Assembly: GCA_900169235.1 (NCBI GenBank)
Contig: FWCC01000043.1
Location: 124,001-188,000, forward strand
Origin: Zarea fungicola
Taxonomy: Eukaryota > Ascomycota > Sordariomycetes > Hypocreales > Cordycipitaceae
Length of the DNA: 64,000 nt
Direction: 5' to 3'
Of the stretch, positions 34,317-44,535 are shown piece after piece (position 1 is the first letter of the stretch; each line of letters opens with the position of its first letter). The notes beneath the pieces are model-generated. The model had not been told where the DNA came from, made no database searches, and saw only the letters and a list, made by a program, of their open reading frames with translations. A program made the position numbers and the translations under genes.

Positions 34317-34685
34317 ATGAAGCTGTCTACAATTTTCCTCACGGCCTTGGCCACCGTCGGCTACAGCTACACGATCCCCCTGGCGACTGTTAAGGTACGC
34401 TTTCCCAAGGGCATGAGCATCTCCATCCCTCACGATCCGGGCCTGTCGGCTGTCACCTTTCACATCAGAATCAACAAAAAATTTGACGGTATCGAGGATG
34501 GCCAAATCACGGCCAACATAAAGAAGCCTATTGACGGCCTCTGGTTTTTCAAGAGCAAATATACGCCAGTTCGGGAAGGGGATATTATGTATTACTGGAT
34601 CCTTGCAGTCCACGAGGGTAGGACCTATAATCTCATTGATCAATCCTTTGTCTTTACACATTATCAAGATGGCGAATTGAATTAA
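34317..34685 (+). CDS. Small secreted protein made of one CBM39-like (beta-1,3-glucan recognition) domain
   Basis: An intronless gene for 122 residues. Residues 1-18 form a signal peptide (MKLSTIFLTALATVGYSY); the frame also has a Met 12 codons upstream, but the signal peptide fixes the start. The mature chain is one domain with the spacing of CBM39, the N-terminal domain of insect beta-glucan recognition proteins (GNBP/betaGRP): FPKG at 29-32, SIP at 36-38, FH at 48-49, N53, G-x-E-x-G at 58-62, KP at 70-71, G-x-W at 74-76, GD at 88-89, YYW at 92-94, Y104 and DG at 118-119. It has no Cys, also typical. In insects the domain binds triple-helical beta-1,3-glucan and triggers immunity. A fungal secreted copy could coat or mask wall glucan or compete with the host sensor; this role is inference. 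It lies 282 bases after ISN1 on the same strand. Confidence 0.75.
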   Translation: MKLSTIFLTALATVGYSYTIPLATVKVRFPKGMSISIPHDPGLSAVTFHIRINKKFDGIEDGQITANIKKPIDGLWFFKSKYTPVREGDIMYYWILAVHEGRTYNLIDQSFVFTHYQDGELN

Positions 34686-35163
34686 AAGCGCCCAGAGGTC
34701 CGGATTGGGTGAGTGGCAGCGATGACCACGGGGTTGGGTGGCCTAGGAAACGCGTGGAAGACTGAAATTTAATGTTTTACCAATTTTTATCACTTTTATT
34801 ACAAGATAATAAGCTTCCAGGTAGTATAATGGAAAGCTTAGGGTGGTCGGACAATTCAGCGACGAGGCCAGTAGCAGTTGCCAGCCATAACATGAATTAA
34901 AGATGCGCCGCAGACTTATTCACGTGTTTTCCTTATACGCATTGATTTGAAGTAAGCGACAAAATAAATTATATTTCTTCATCATATACTGAAACAAACT
35001 TTTTAATACATTGTACAATCTCTCATAAGACATCAAGGGTAAGTAGTCGACAAGCCGCATTGCCCGCAAAATCAATCTCGGGTCGACAAAAGTTTGGGAA
35101 AAATGAAAAGGGAAAATAAAATAAAATAAAATAAATAAATGCATTTGCCACTGAAACACTCAC
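34686..35163. other. Convergent spacer with AAAT microsatellite
   Basis: AT-rich DNA between the convergent CBM39-like and kinase-like genes. An (AAAT)n tract occupies about 35113-35140. No gene seen. Confidence 0.65.
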
Positions 35164-35955
35164 TCAAGAGCGAGATTCCATTTCTTTTTCGTGCTTCAAC
35201 AAAAAGTTGTACAGCAGCTCAATCCCCAACAAGTCATTCTCAAACTCCGACGTCGTCGTGCCCGCAGGTACCGGCCCATGCTTGGCCGGCAAACTGTACC
35301 CGCGAAACGCGCACGACTCAAAGTTGGCAATGACGAGCAGCGGACCAAATGTCTTGAACATGATGGTGTCCGCAGTGATGTCGTTGTGCACCAGGTTCAT
35401 GGCGTGCAGGTGCTCGACGCCGGCGCGGATCTGCGCGATGCACTTGTCCGCGTCGACGGAGAAGCCGTGCCTGACGCGGTCCGCGAGCGTCTCCGTGCAC
35501 TGTTCAAAGCAAAGACCCGTGATCACTTCATCGCCGCCGGAACCGACGACGTCGCAGCCGTGGAAGCGGATGATGTTGGGGTGCGGGGTGCGCATCAGGG
35601 CCCGGCAGACGCGGGCCTCGTGGAGCAGGTGCTGGCTGAGCGCCGGCGAGCCGTCAAAGTCGACGAGTCGCGGCGTTTTCACATACAGTCCCGCCTTGTC
35701 CCTGTTGGGACACACGATGAGGCCGGGCTGCAGGACCGGCCAGATGGAGGCGGAATCGATGGCCCGCAACAGGCACGGTTCCACGACGGGGAGCTCCTGC
35801 GGCGAGGCGTAGCGACCGGGGACGCGCGCCGTGAAATATTCGGATTTGCTTTTAAATATGACGTGTGTGTAGAGGAACATGGTCACCCCAGAGATTACGC
35901 CCCAGCGTTCCTTCATTGAGTGGAACTCGATATTTTCAGCGCGGGGAGTGGCCAT
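35164..35955 (-). CDS. Protein kinase-like protein lacking the DFG aspartate (predicted pseudokinase)
   Basis: An intronless minus-strand gene of 263 residues from ATG 35955; an in-frame ATG at 36021 would add 22. The chain follows the kinase fold: K93 in LYVKTPRL (ATP lysine), E113 in LLHEARV (helix C), a hinge around GLCFEQCTE, the catalytic loop H190-N191-D192 in VHNDITADTIM, and the position of DFG reading A-N211-F-E. The Asp that binds magnesium is thus Asn. HND instead of HRD, and a following ESC, match the fungal family of small orphan kinases whose usual motif is HNDINP...IIDFDSC. No glycine-rich loop is clear. The predicted product binds nucleotide weakly or not at all and may be a scaffold. 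It ends at residue 263 without a full C-lobe, so it is short for the fold. Confidence 0.7.
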   Translation of the reverse strand: MATPRAENIEFHSMKERWGVISGVTMFLYTHVIFKSKSEYFTARVPGRYASPQELPVVEPCLLRAIDSASIWPVLQPGLIVCPNRDKAGLYVKTPRLVDFDGSPALSQHLLHEARVCRALMRTPHPNIIRFHGCDVVGSGGDEVITGLCFEQCTETLADRVRHGFSVDADKCIAQIRAGVEHLHAMNLVHNDITADTIMFKTFGPLLVIANFESCAFRGYSLPAKHGPVPAGTTTSEFENDLLGIELLYNFLLKHEKEMESRS

Positions 35956-38435
35956 GAGACGTGTGTATATGTGTATGTGTTTGTGTAATACAACCTTTTG
36001 GCCGGGGCGTTTGTGATACACGACCGTTTGTTTGGAATCGTGTTAATTTCCACTCAGATAACAAAAGGGAAAAAGGAGCCGAAGAAAAGGAATTGGGAGA
36101 GAAGGAGGGGTATGCCCTTTTTGTCTGTTCACCCACATACTGTAGCTTGGATCGGCCATGTGTCCCCTCCAATTCTAGACCGATAAGAAAGCATGGAGTC
36201 CAACATTTCCCTTAGCCAGAGGGGAAAAAGTGACATGACCTGGGTCAGCATATGTGACTGGGGCCTATCGTAAGTAGTTTGGAGAGGAGTTTTGAAGTGG
36301 ATGGGTATGGCCTTACAGGTCTATTACATGCTGTTTTCTCAGACATGCAGAAAAAGAAATTCTATCCGAAGGGGAAAAGCAGGCATTTGCTTTTGAACCG
36401 ATGCAAATAACATAAAATTGAAATAAAAAGCAAAACTACCCGAGACAGCTTGTTGGACATTAGGAGGTCCGGCCAGGACAAAAAAGCAAAAACGAGGAGA
36501 CAAGAATCAAGGGAAATGCCTGATGACAGCTACGCCTGACAGACTAATCGATCGCGGGCTCGGAAACTACCGAGCCGCTAGAACTTGAAGGGCAAAGAGA
36601 GGTAACAAAGAGGAGCTAGAGGAAACGTAAAAAGGAAAACTCGTTTCGGGCGACTCTCGTCCACGAAAAACCAGGCCCGCACTTTCTGCCAGGTAGATGA
36701 CTGTGTCTAGGACACTACCTGTATCCCTGTACTGACAACGTCGGCCAAGGCTCTGTATGCTTCGCGTGTTGCAATAGGCTGGATGCGAATGACGATAGCG
36801 GTGGCTGCATCGTGGACGCCGGTGAGTGGAACCCGCGTTGCCCGACATTGATGAAGTCGTTGGAGCGTCTGTGCCTGAGGCGGAACGTTCCCGTCCACAA
36901 ATTGCAATGGCAGTACAATGGTGATGAGACCGATGAGTTTTGACGGTACTTGAGCTCGGAGAGCAATATCGACGGGACATTTGTTGTCCGTTGCGACGGC
37001 GGCCTCGCTTGCATCCCGGACACTGTCCACACGTGCATCAACTTCTGCAAGCTCCATGTCGGCCTTGTTTTCGACCACTTGCTTGATTTCAGACTGTCTC
37101 GCCTGCATGATTGCCTAGCTGTTTGGCCAGCATAGGTTTCCCCGGTTGAACAATACTAAGGTTGGTCCGTAGCGAGGTCTACAATCGGCGGATCAGACCC
37201 AAGGCCGCTTCCCGGTTGCTTGTCTTTGAATGCATTAAGATCCTTCTTGCATGGCCGATCAGCGACATGATTTGCAGAGCTGTTTCAACAGTAACGATGC
37301 ACAAGAGAAGGAAATTGCGTCTCTATTGCTACAGTCTTGTAGTTTTACCAATCTGAAAAAAGCACTCCCCTGGCGCAGCTCTGAAAAAGCCGTCCTCGCA
37401 CGTAATTATCCCACAAAAAGCTGTCTGTGTACTTGAACAATCTGAAAAGGCTGTCTATTTTTGGTTTTTTGGCTCTGAAAAGGCTGTCTTGCCACTTTAA
37501 CCATCTCGAAAAAACACTCTACACACCCGACCACATTCATGACCTTCCGCATACCAAGTCCACATTACATAGGTTATTATTGATAATAGAATCTATTTTC
37601 TTTTTCACATTTTTGTCTTCTTGAATTTGTACTCGATATAATTCCTGGGTTAACCGTTTGTGGTGTGCGTGCGCGCCACCGCCTTGAAGACCATCTAGCC
37701 GAGGCTGTCTGTGTGGAAGACTTTGATCTCGGCTATGGATACCATAAAATCGTGGTATCACAGCATGGTTGGGCCAGAGGCAGATACTGCAACGCCATGG
37801 CCGTCATTGATGTCTGGAATATGCTCTGTGAGTGGAGGGACCTGCTCCATTTCAACGATGTAGACATCCCGGTTGACTTTATTTTCAACTGGCCGTGCAG
37901 CAATAGACCGGTCCCGCGCCATGTATTCTATATTTAGCTTGGCATTCAACTACTCGTTCTGTCGGGTCGGGTCATGGTGAGATCCATTCGCGCAACAGGG
38001 TTGTCGCAGTACAACATGACATAGGCAAAACCAAATGCTCGGCGACTACAGCTTTAAATTAATTAAATTGTTTTAATTTCATTCAGCCTTAAACTAATTC
38101 CAATCTGTTTTCATTTTTGAGAAGTACTCGTTTGTCTGCAGCATTCGCTCCTCCTTCGTGACCGTTTGTAAATCCAACTTCAGGCAAACAACCGCTCGCG
38201 ACCCTTGTGCATGCCTAATTTTTAAGCTACGAGTAAGTCTTGGGCATTTCTATAGATACAGAATTTTACGAAGGTCATAAACAAGCATGCACGCATGTGT
38301 TGGGGAGGCGCCGGCTGGCGGCGGTTGGCATCTGCCAGCCCGCGCAAGACTCACAAACACAACATGCATCGTAAAAACACATAAGCTTCACAGCATTTCA
38401 CAGTCAACATCGCACTCAACTGCAGCACCAAAACC
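35956..38435. other. Region without a firmly supported gene
   Basis: The best candidate is a 133-codon minus-strand frame at 36707-37108, which begins as a charged helix (MQARQSEIKQVVENKADMEL) and ends in hydrophobic beta-like sequence. It overlaps a second minus-strand frame and has no recognised domain. The rest is AT-rich with short frames only. A degenerate tandem repeat is listed separately. Confidence 0.5.
37351..37522. repeat. Degenerate 28-35 base tandem repeat with CTGAAAAAGCYGTC core
   Basis: About six copies of a core similar to CTGAAAAAGCTGTCT occur at roughly regular spacing (near 37353, 37381, 37413, 37442, 37475 and 37505). Sequences between the cores differ. Function unknown. 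Confidence 0.65.
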
Positions 38436-39935
38436 ATGGATCCGCCCACCAACCACGACAACGCCAAAAGCGATACTGCCGGCACGCCACTCCGTGAAGT
38501 GGCCATCAAGCACGAGAGTCCGCGTCTCGTGGCAGAGAATGAATTGCAAATCTCGCACTCGATGAGGGATGCCCCGACGGCCCCGGATGGCCACGCACCC
38601 GACATGTCCCGGCTCGCGTCATCTGTGCCAACAGGAGCATTTGATTGTGCGACGATTCTAGGCCAGTCACGCAACATGGCGCTTCATGCATCCTCTCGAT
38701 TTGCCTCGTCAGTTCCGGAACAGTCGATGCCAATATTTCCACTCGAAGTGTTTGGGCCGGTGAGACTTGACGATAGACCGCCTCGGCCCGTTGGGGAGGA
38801 GCGGCCTCAGGTCGCTGAAGAGGCTCACTCGAGTCCCGTCGTTCCCTCGCGAGCGCGGTTTCCAGATCTGGAAACTTGCATACCTCCAACGAGGCGGTCA
38901 GTGACTGGCTTGGGTGCTTCCCCCTTGGTTTCGATGTCATGGCACCCACTTGAACAGGTGCCGCAGGAAGAGCCAGCACCAGGCCAGCGGGATGGATCGC
39001 AACAGCAGCAGCCAGAGAGACTTCAGGAGACGCCTGAAGAGCTGCCGTTCATTGGAAAGTCGAATGAGAAGTCACCCGTCCAGGCTTCTGGATTGCCAAA
39101 ACGGCTGCAGAAGCAGTCATGGGCCTACTAGCTGCGACGACAGCAGCAAGACGTGCGTCCACAACAGGGGCCACGCAACCAGGCGGACCTTTCTTGGGGG
39201 AAGAAGAAAGGCTCAAGTTTGGAGTGGGATCGCAAAACTGCTTCGATGCTTGCGAACAATGTGGCTACGCGAAAGCAGGTAGCTGCTGAGGTGCGACAAA
39301 AGCCGAAGGAGCCAGCCGACCTGAGTAGGCACTCTGTCCGTGATCTCAGAGGTTCGCGGGATCCTCTGAGCGCCCGTTGTCAAGAATTCATGAGCCGCAG
39401 GAGCTGCGGTAATTGTGGCGTCGTCGGCCACACAATTCGGCACTGCGTCCATCCGTCGGCCGATGGGTTTGTCCATGGCTGTCCGAGTTGCAACACCACG
39501 AATCATGAGAGGCGCAAGGACTGCCCCAATGCGCCGTCGAGTCTGGAGACTCTTCTTGAGCGCGCGGTGACGGACCGCCAGCATCGTCCTCCCCTGGCGG
39601 CATATAGAGACTGGCTTACAATCCTGAAGCAAGCAATCGACGGTGGGCTTGCCCTGCCCACTTCATTCCCTTGGATGCCCTCATTGTTGGGGGAGTTTCG
39701 GACCACTTTCGCCCCCGGAGAGTTTCCTTGGGAGACTTACTCATACACTCAGAATAGCCTGCACGAGTTGCCGTCGGACAGCAAGACGCGCTATCTCGCC
39801 CTCATTCGACGTGATTTCGACGCTTTGAGCCGCGAAATGGAAGATGCACCAATGGAGACTATTAGGCCGCGGAATTACTGTGCGGAGCTTTTTGGATTTG
39901 CACCGACCCTGCGCTACACGGATGCAGACGCCTGA
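38436..39935 (+). pseudogene. CCHC zinc-knuckle protein gene interrupted by one in-frame TAG
   Basis: Two long open stretches lie in the same frame, separated only by TAG at 39129-39131 (codon 232 of 500). The first 231 codons are disordered, Pro/Gln/Glu-rich (MDPPTNHDNAK, later SPVQASGLPKRLQKQSWAY). After the stop the sequence continues without loss of character (LRRQQQDVRPQQGPRNQADL) into two adjacent zinc knuckles: C-x2-C-x4-H-x4-C from about residue 324, then C-x2-C-x4-H-x5-C. A globular tail of about 130 residues follows (YRDWLTILKQAID, then YSYTQNSLHELPSD). Such knuckles bind single-stranded nucleic acid. CAG to TAG by C-to-T change at a CpA site would explain the break, as in RIP. A 54-nt intron over the stop or readthrough is less likely. 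I recognise the knuckles but not the rest. Confidence 0.6.
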
Positions 39936-41296
39936 AGATACGAAAGACGGGATCAGGACGCAGTTTTGCTAGTAGGGCATGGCAGAGAACGTATGGGATT
40001 CAGTAAGCCAAAGCGCCACCGTGGCAATTGTTGTACTGGGGATAGAAACCGCTAGGAAAAAGGAACGGATGAGTTGGAGTTTTGGGGTTGATTAAACTCT
40101 GTCTTGTGTGCGTGACTGTGCATTGAAATCTGCGGGGTGACATGGATTTTCCACATTCGTGTCGCGCGCAAGGGTTTATTAACCAAGTCTGGCAGCAGCA
40201 GTTCTGTTCATCTGCTCCCGCGAGGAGAAAAAAATATTCCGGGATTTCTATTATACTCACTATTCACTGCTATTATTGATTCATTGCTTTTTACTCTTTG
40301 CAACGCAGCAGGCTGATTATCCCTTTCAGCGTCGTGTATCTTAGGCGACATTGTCAGTCCCGCCGACACTCTTACAACACTCCAGATGTACTATTTTCAC
40401 GACGTAATTTTTTCGCGGCGTGAAAAAGAAAAACAAGATCGTCATTTGAGTCAATAAATATTGAGAGTAGTTTTCTGAGAATTCTTTTGTTCTCCGCACA
40501 GAATACCAAGAACAGTACCTGTTGTCAGTCAATGAATGTGGAGTTGGCCTTAGCGGCGGGATATTGGTGGGTTCCGATGGAGATGTCTCGATCGATGCTG
40601 GAGTAGTTTTGGCGCTAAATAAATGTGTCTTGAGGGCATGAAGCGTCACAGAAATGACACCCTTATTGGAAGGTTAGCTCAATTTGCTGTGAGCGAGGCA
40701 CTCAGACACAACTTTGTCCCACCAGAACTCTCACCGTACCCTCTGGGGTAGATGGCTCTTGTGGGGTTCAAGCACGTATAGACCCTCCATAGATGCCTGC
40801 CTGTCGAACCTGCGATCGACGAAGCAATATACGTATGAAAACGTTCCCTCCAGAGATTTAATTGGATCACAACCTTAATAAACCAATCAAAGCGCGAGGA
40901 TTCAGACTCCGAGTGAAGGGCTCGTACATGGATCGGCAGCCCGAGTGAAGCGGGGCACCCAAATTAGTAAAGCGCCTCTTCAAGATTCACGCTTTTGCAG
41001 CTGTTGTTCATCAATGTCATTTTGAAGGGATATGTCACCATGATGACATTGGCGCAGATTGGTTCCAGATAATAGCGTCAGATAGCTTCGGCTCTCAGAG
41101 GGAGTCCCGCGGGAAAACGAAAGTTGAGGTGGCAACGCCAGATGGCGTTTATGCCGCGCCTATAGCAGACTTGCCACCTCCGAGGCGTCATCACCTCAAA
41201 GGTTGCTCAACTACTGTATGTTTTTTTTTTGAAAGCAGGAAACTTGATGCCAACATCATCTCGAAAGGGCGTTTTTTCAATCCATCTTCATGTTAA
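39936..41296. other. Region without a supported gene
   Basis: Short frames on both strands, none with a domain. A T tract at 41220-41229 sits in the upstream region of the SAM-domain frame. Confidence 0.55.
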
Positions 41297-41530
41297 ATGA
41301 CAACACCAGGCTTTTTACAGCTTCTGATCGCTACCAGACTGCTTCCGTATCAGTTTCGATTAGTCGAAAATGGATTCGATGACGTTGAATCTTTGTGCGA
41401 CATGTCAGAAGATGATATGCGGACTATAGGTATACCGCCAGGCCATCGCAAGATCTTGCTGTGGATCTTTGGAAGCGTGCGCTGCCAGAGGCTCGCAGCT
41501 TTCAATCCAAATGTACGTAGTTTGAATTAG
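41297..41530 (+). CDS. SAM-domain fragment or first exon of a SAM-domain gene
   Basis: The 77-codon frame encodes a sterile-alpha-motif-like helix bundle: LLPYQFRLVENGFDDVESLCDMSEDDMRTIGIPPGHRKILLWIF. The sequence FVENGFDD..SL.D..EDD...GI..GHR is the common fungal SAM pattern, used for protein-protein interaction in signalling and in some HMG-box proteins. Just before its stop lies a good donor (AAT|GTACGT at about 41514), so this may be exon 1 of a longer gene, but no convincing second exon follows. It could also be a broken remnant. The surrounding DNA is gene-poor. Confidence 0.45.
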   Translation: MTTPGFLQLLIATRLLPYQFRLVENGFDDVESLCDMSEDDMRTIGIPPGHRKILLWIFGSVRCQRLAAFNPNVRSLN

Positions 41531-43253
41531 TTTACACCAACACGGGCGCATGTTGCGGCGACTGGCCTTTCACGGTGGTGGTTGATTTCTATGCAAATAT
41601 CTACGGGCAGTGGCTGGATTGCGGATGAGGCTTGGCTTTCCGCGGCGACGGCATAGAGCAGGGTCCCTGCTTCTGACAGCCAAGAAGCCACTCTCCAACA
41701 CGTCCACGACAATAGGGCCAAGAGCCTTTAGTTGTTGGCTACTGAATGAAACCATAGCTCTTTATATACATTTCAGTCCATCTGATTCCCCAAGTAGCTT
41801 CATCCATCAAGCCACCCCTACTAACGCAGTGCTGTAGTATACCTCCATGAACGCGACGGCGAAGCCGAAGAACTCGAGCACGGAAGAAATGACAGAACGA
41901 GCATCGACACATTCAACTACACTAGCTAGCTAGGGTTCAACAGCTGTATCTACATTACTGGTGCTGTTGGCTTCCATAAGAATCTTTCCTATGTGCAAGG
42001 GGTTTGCGGGAGTGTCGCCTGCTCTCGCTCGCAAGTGCCATCGGCTTTAGCGGTCAACCTGTCGCAGGTTTCCTCAAATGGCTCTCGCATTCTCATACCA
42101 GTAGCATGTTTTACCACTTCAAAGCGTCAACCATTGCATATCAAGTTGTTACAGCGCATGTTAGCCGCACTGGAAAATGCCAGGACCTGTGCTAGAGGGA
42201 CTGGGCAAGGTGAAAGCCGAGCTAGGTAGCTAGCAGTAGCATATGCCGTCTTTAAGAAAATCTTGGTGCTTGTAAGCTTCCTGGAGCAGGCACTGGCAAT
42301 CTTGGCTGTCCCTACCAACCATGAAACATTGTGACGTGAGACCTCTGTACACCTGGTCCTTGCTAGCTTTCGGTGAAGTCTTTTTTAAAAGAAAAGTGTT
42401 TCTAGTAAATAATGCACTTTTATTTGACTTAAACAACGCATAAACCCGATTCCCTTGTTTTCCTTTCGACAAGATGAACCTAAGCCATACTTAAGTTGGA
42501 GCCAACTAAGGCCTGAGGAAATATATAAAGTACCGTAGCTGATGAGATTGAACCTAAGCTTTCAGCTGAATAGCTAAAAATTATGCCTGGCTTTACCCAG
42601 CTTGCCTTTAGAGATACTGTTTGCCCTAAGAGCCCTCATCAAGGCATCCTGTCACTATGTCCAGTAGGGTCGTTCTTACACAGTCGCTGTCCTTGTAAGC
42701 TGCAAAGTATGAAATTGAGATCATTATTCTACTTATGATTACGGACTGTATATTTATGGGTTGGGTCGCTAAAAGTGGCTGCCTGCCAAAGGTGATATGT
42801 GTGATATGCCAACCCTCGTTTACACAGATGACACTCTCAAACAGTAGCAATCTTCAGGAATACACTTCTTTCAGCATGCGAGCAGTGGGGCGTGCTGCCC
42901 GCCAACCTAAAGGTGGCTGTTACTCCATTCTGGTCACGGTAGTCTGCTTCCCCGGACGAGTTGGGTTGGGTAATGGCTCTCGTATTGAGTCATACAGCTT
43001 GACTGGCTACTATCAATCTATCTACTGTGACAGTATTTCTTTACCATACGCTGCGGCTCTAGCTTGCCCAAGCTTGGCTCCTATCCAGTAGGGTACATGT
43101 AATCATGAGGTAGATGCCGACCTTTGTCCATGGCATCTTCCTCCGAAATCCGTGGTAGCAGTGGCTGCTTACTATGGAATTCTTTTGGGCATGCTTTAAA
43201 GTCAAGGGCACACCTTGATGGTCGTATTTCACTCCACCATCCACTGATACGTT
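41531..43253. other. Region without a supported gene
   Basis: AT-rich, with many CTAG and TAGCT words, especially 41920-42240 and 42480-42640, which resembles decayed repeat DNA. No domain-bearing frame was found. Confidence 0.5.
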
Positions 43254-44535
43254 TCAGAAAGTATTCTTGGACTGCACACCCGCATCATCTCCCAATATTT
43301 CCTGGCGGCTGTCTGCTGACGTCCCTCTTGATCCTCGTTTACTTCGCCCCGTCACGATATTGAGCGAAATTGGTTCCGGCTGTCGTCGAAAGCCATTATT
43401 GCTGTGGCTTTTGACATACGGATATCGTTGTCGAGAATTAGAGCCTGTGGAAACGGGGGAGGCAGTGAAGAACAGGCGAACAGATGGAAGGCAGGCTGCG
43501 ATGATTGCTGGGCAATGTTAGCATAGATTATGACAGCTGGAGAGGGTAGCGCGCCTGCTGTGTTCTCAAGCATAGAATATAGCTGGAACCGTATTGGATC
43601 GACGTTTGTGGACGTGGGATTCGTTTTAACAAGGCGGAGAATAGCAAAGATGATGGGGATAATCGGGCAGCTAAAAATCACAAAAAGGATCTGCTTGTTT
43701 CGTTTGCTCATCTGCAGCTTGTAGAGTAAAGGGAAAGGGATAAGCATTACTGTGGCAGGTCAAGTATTAGCACAACAAGAAATGACACTGGAACGACGTG
43801 AAGCAGGGGTTATACCGAGGCAATCAACTGCAATATCAACTCCCACAGAAAACTGAAAGACGAGGTTCGAATGGTACACATCGGACGGGGTGGCGCAGGC
43901 ACCTGTTTCGTGTTAATGAGGGAAGCTGGCATGAGGGTAATGCGTACCTAATGTGAAAAAATGCTGTATCGGATCGCAGGCAAAAGTCTGCAGGATAATG
44001 CAACCAATGTAGCTTGCCGCTGTAATTACACACATGACCGACCAAAAGATGCGCATTGGAGAGTTGACGGAATCAAAGAGGCGCCAGAAGAAGAACAACA
44101 GCGAGAATTTGACAGCCCACGATGTCGTCCACAGTAAAAGATCGAGCGCAAATTGTAGCCGGAGAAAGAAATTGGCGTCTTCAAAGAATGTCGGGGAAGG
44201 CGGCCTGAGTTTTGCGCTTACAAAGGCAATCTCATACATTGGCGGCATCGCCACCTGGTAGACACTGGCTGTCACGATGTGGCAGAGCATGGCAAACAGG
44301 ATGAAGAAGTCGTTGCTGTAAAATTTTCGATTCCTGTTATACTGGAGGCCGGTTCTAAGCGCTGTAAACACGAGAGAGAGAGCGACGCCTATCCACATGA
44401 TGCTCTAACGAGCGCATTAGAAGAGTCAACTCGTGGCCAACAATCAAGGACAATATTCACCGAGAGAGCAGCCGCTGACAAAAGAGGACCTGATGCTTGA
44501 GGCCCATTGTCCCTCGTACTCGACACCATCTTCAT
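43254..44535 (-). CDS. SAT4/rhodopsin-domain integral membrane protein (PTH11-like)
   Basis: The predicted chain is 355 residues in five exons on the minus strand (44535-44461, 44404-43948, 43902-43816, 43749-43555, 43507-43254). Seven hydrophobic helices are seen, including WIGVALSLVFTALRTGL, FFILFAMLCHIVTASVY, LLLWTTSWAVKFSLLFFFWRLF, VMCVITAASYIGCIILQTF and VIFSCPIIPIIFAILRLV. AIIAACLPSVRLFF at the last helix is the family signature. Related fungal proteins include PTH11-type surface sensors. The first three introns are GT-AG. The fourth (43508-43554) has a clean CTAAC branch point and CAG acceptor, but its donor is GC (CAG|GCGCGC). If it is not spliced, the protein ends at 43352 with an unrelated tail and loses the last helix. 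The alternative frame after the acceptor fits the family better. Confidence 0.75.

Noticed and set aside
35191..35919. A 242-codon plus-strand frame
   Set aside because: Antisense shadow of the kinase-like gene.
36707..37108. A 133-codon minus-strand frame with a charged helical start
   Set aside because: Overlaps another minus-strand frame and has no recognised family; support is too weak for a gene call.
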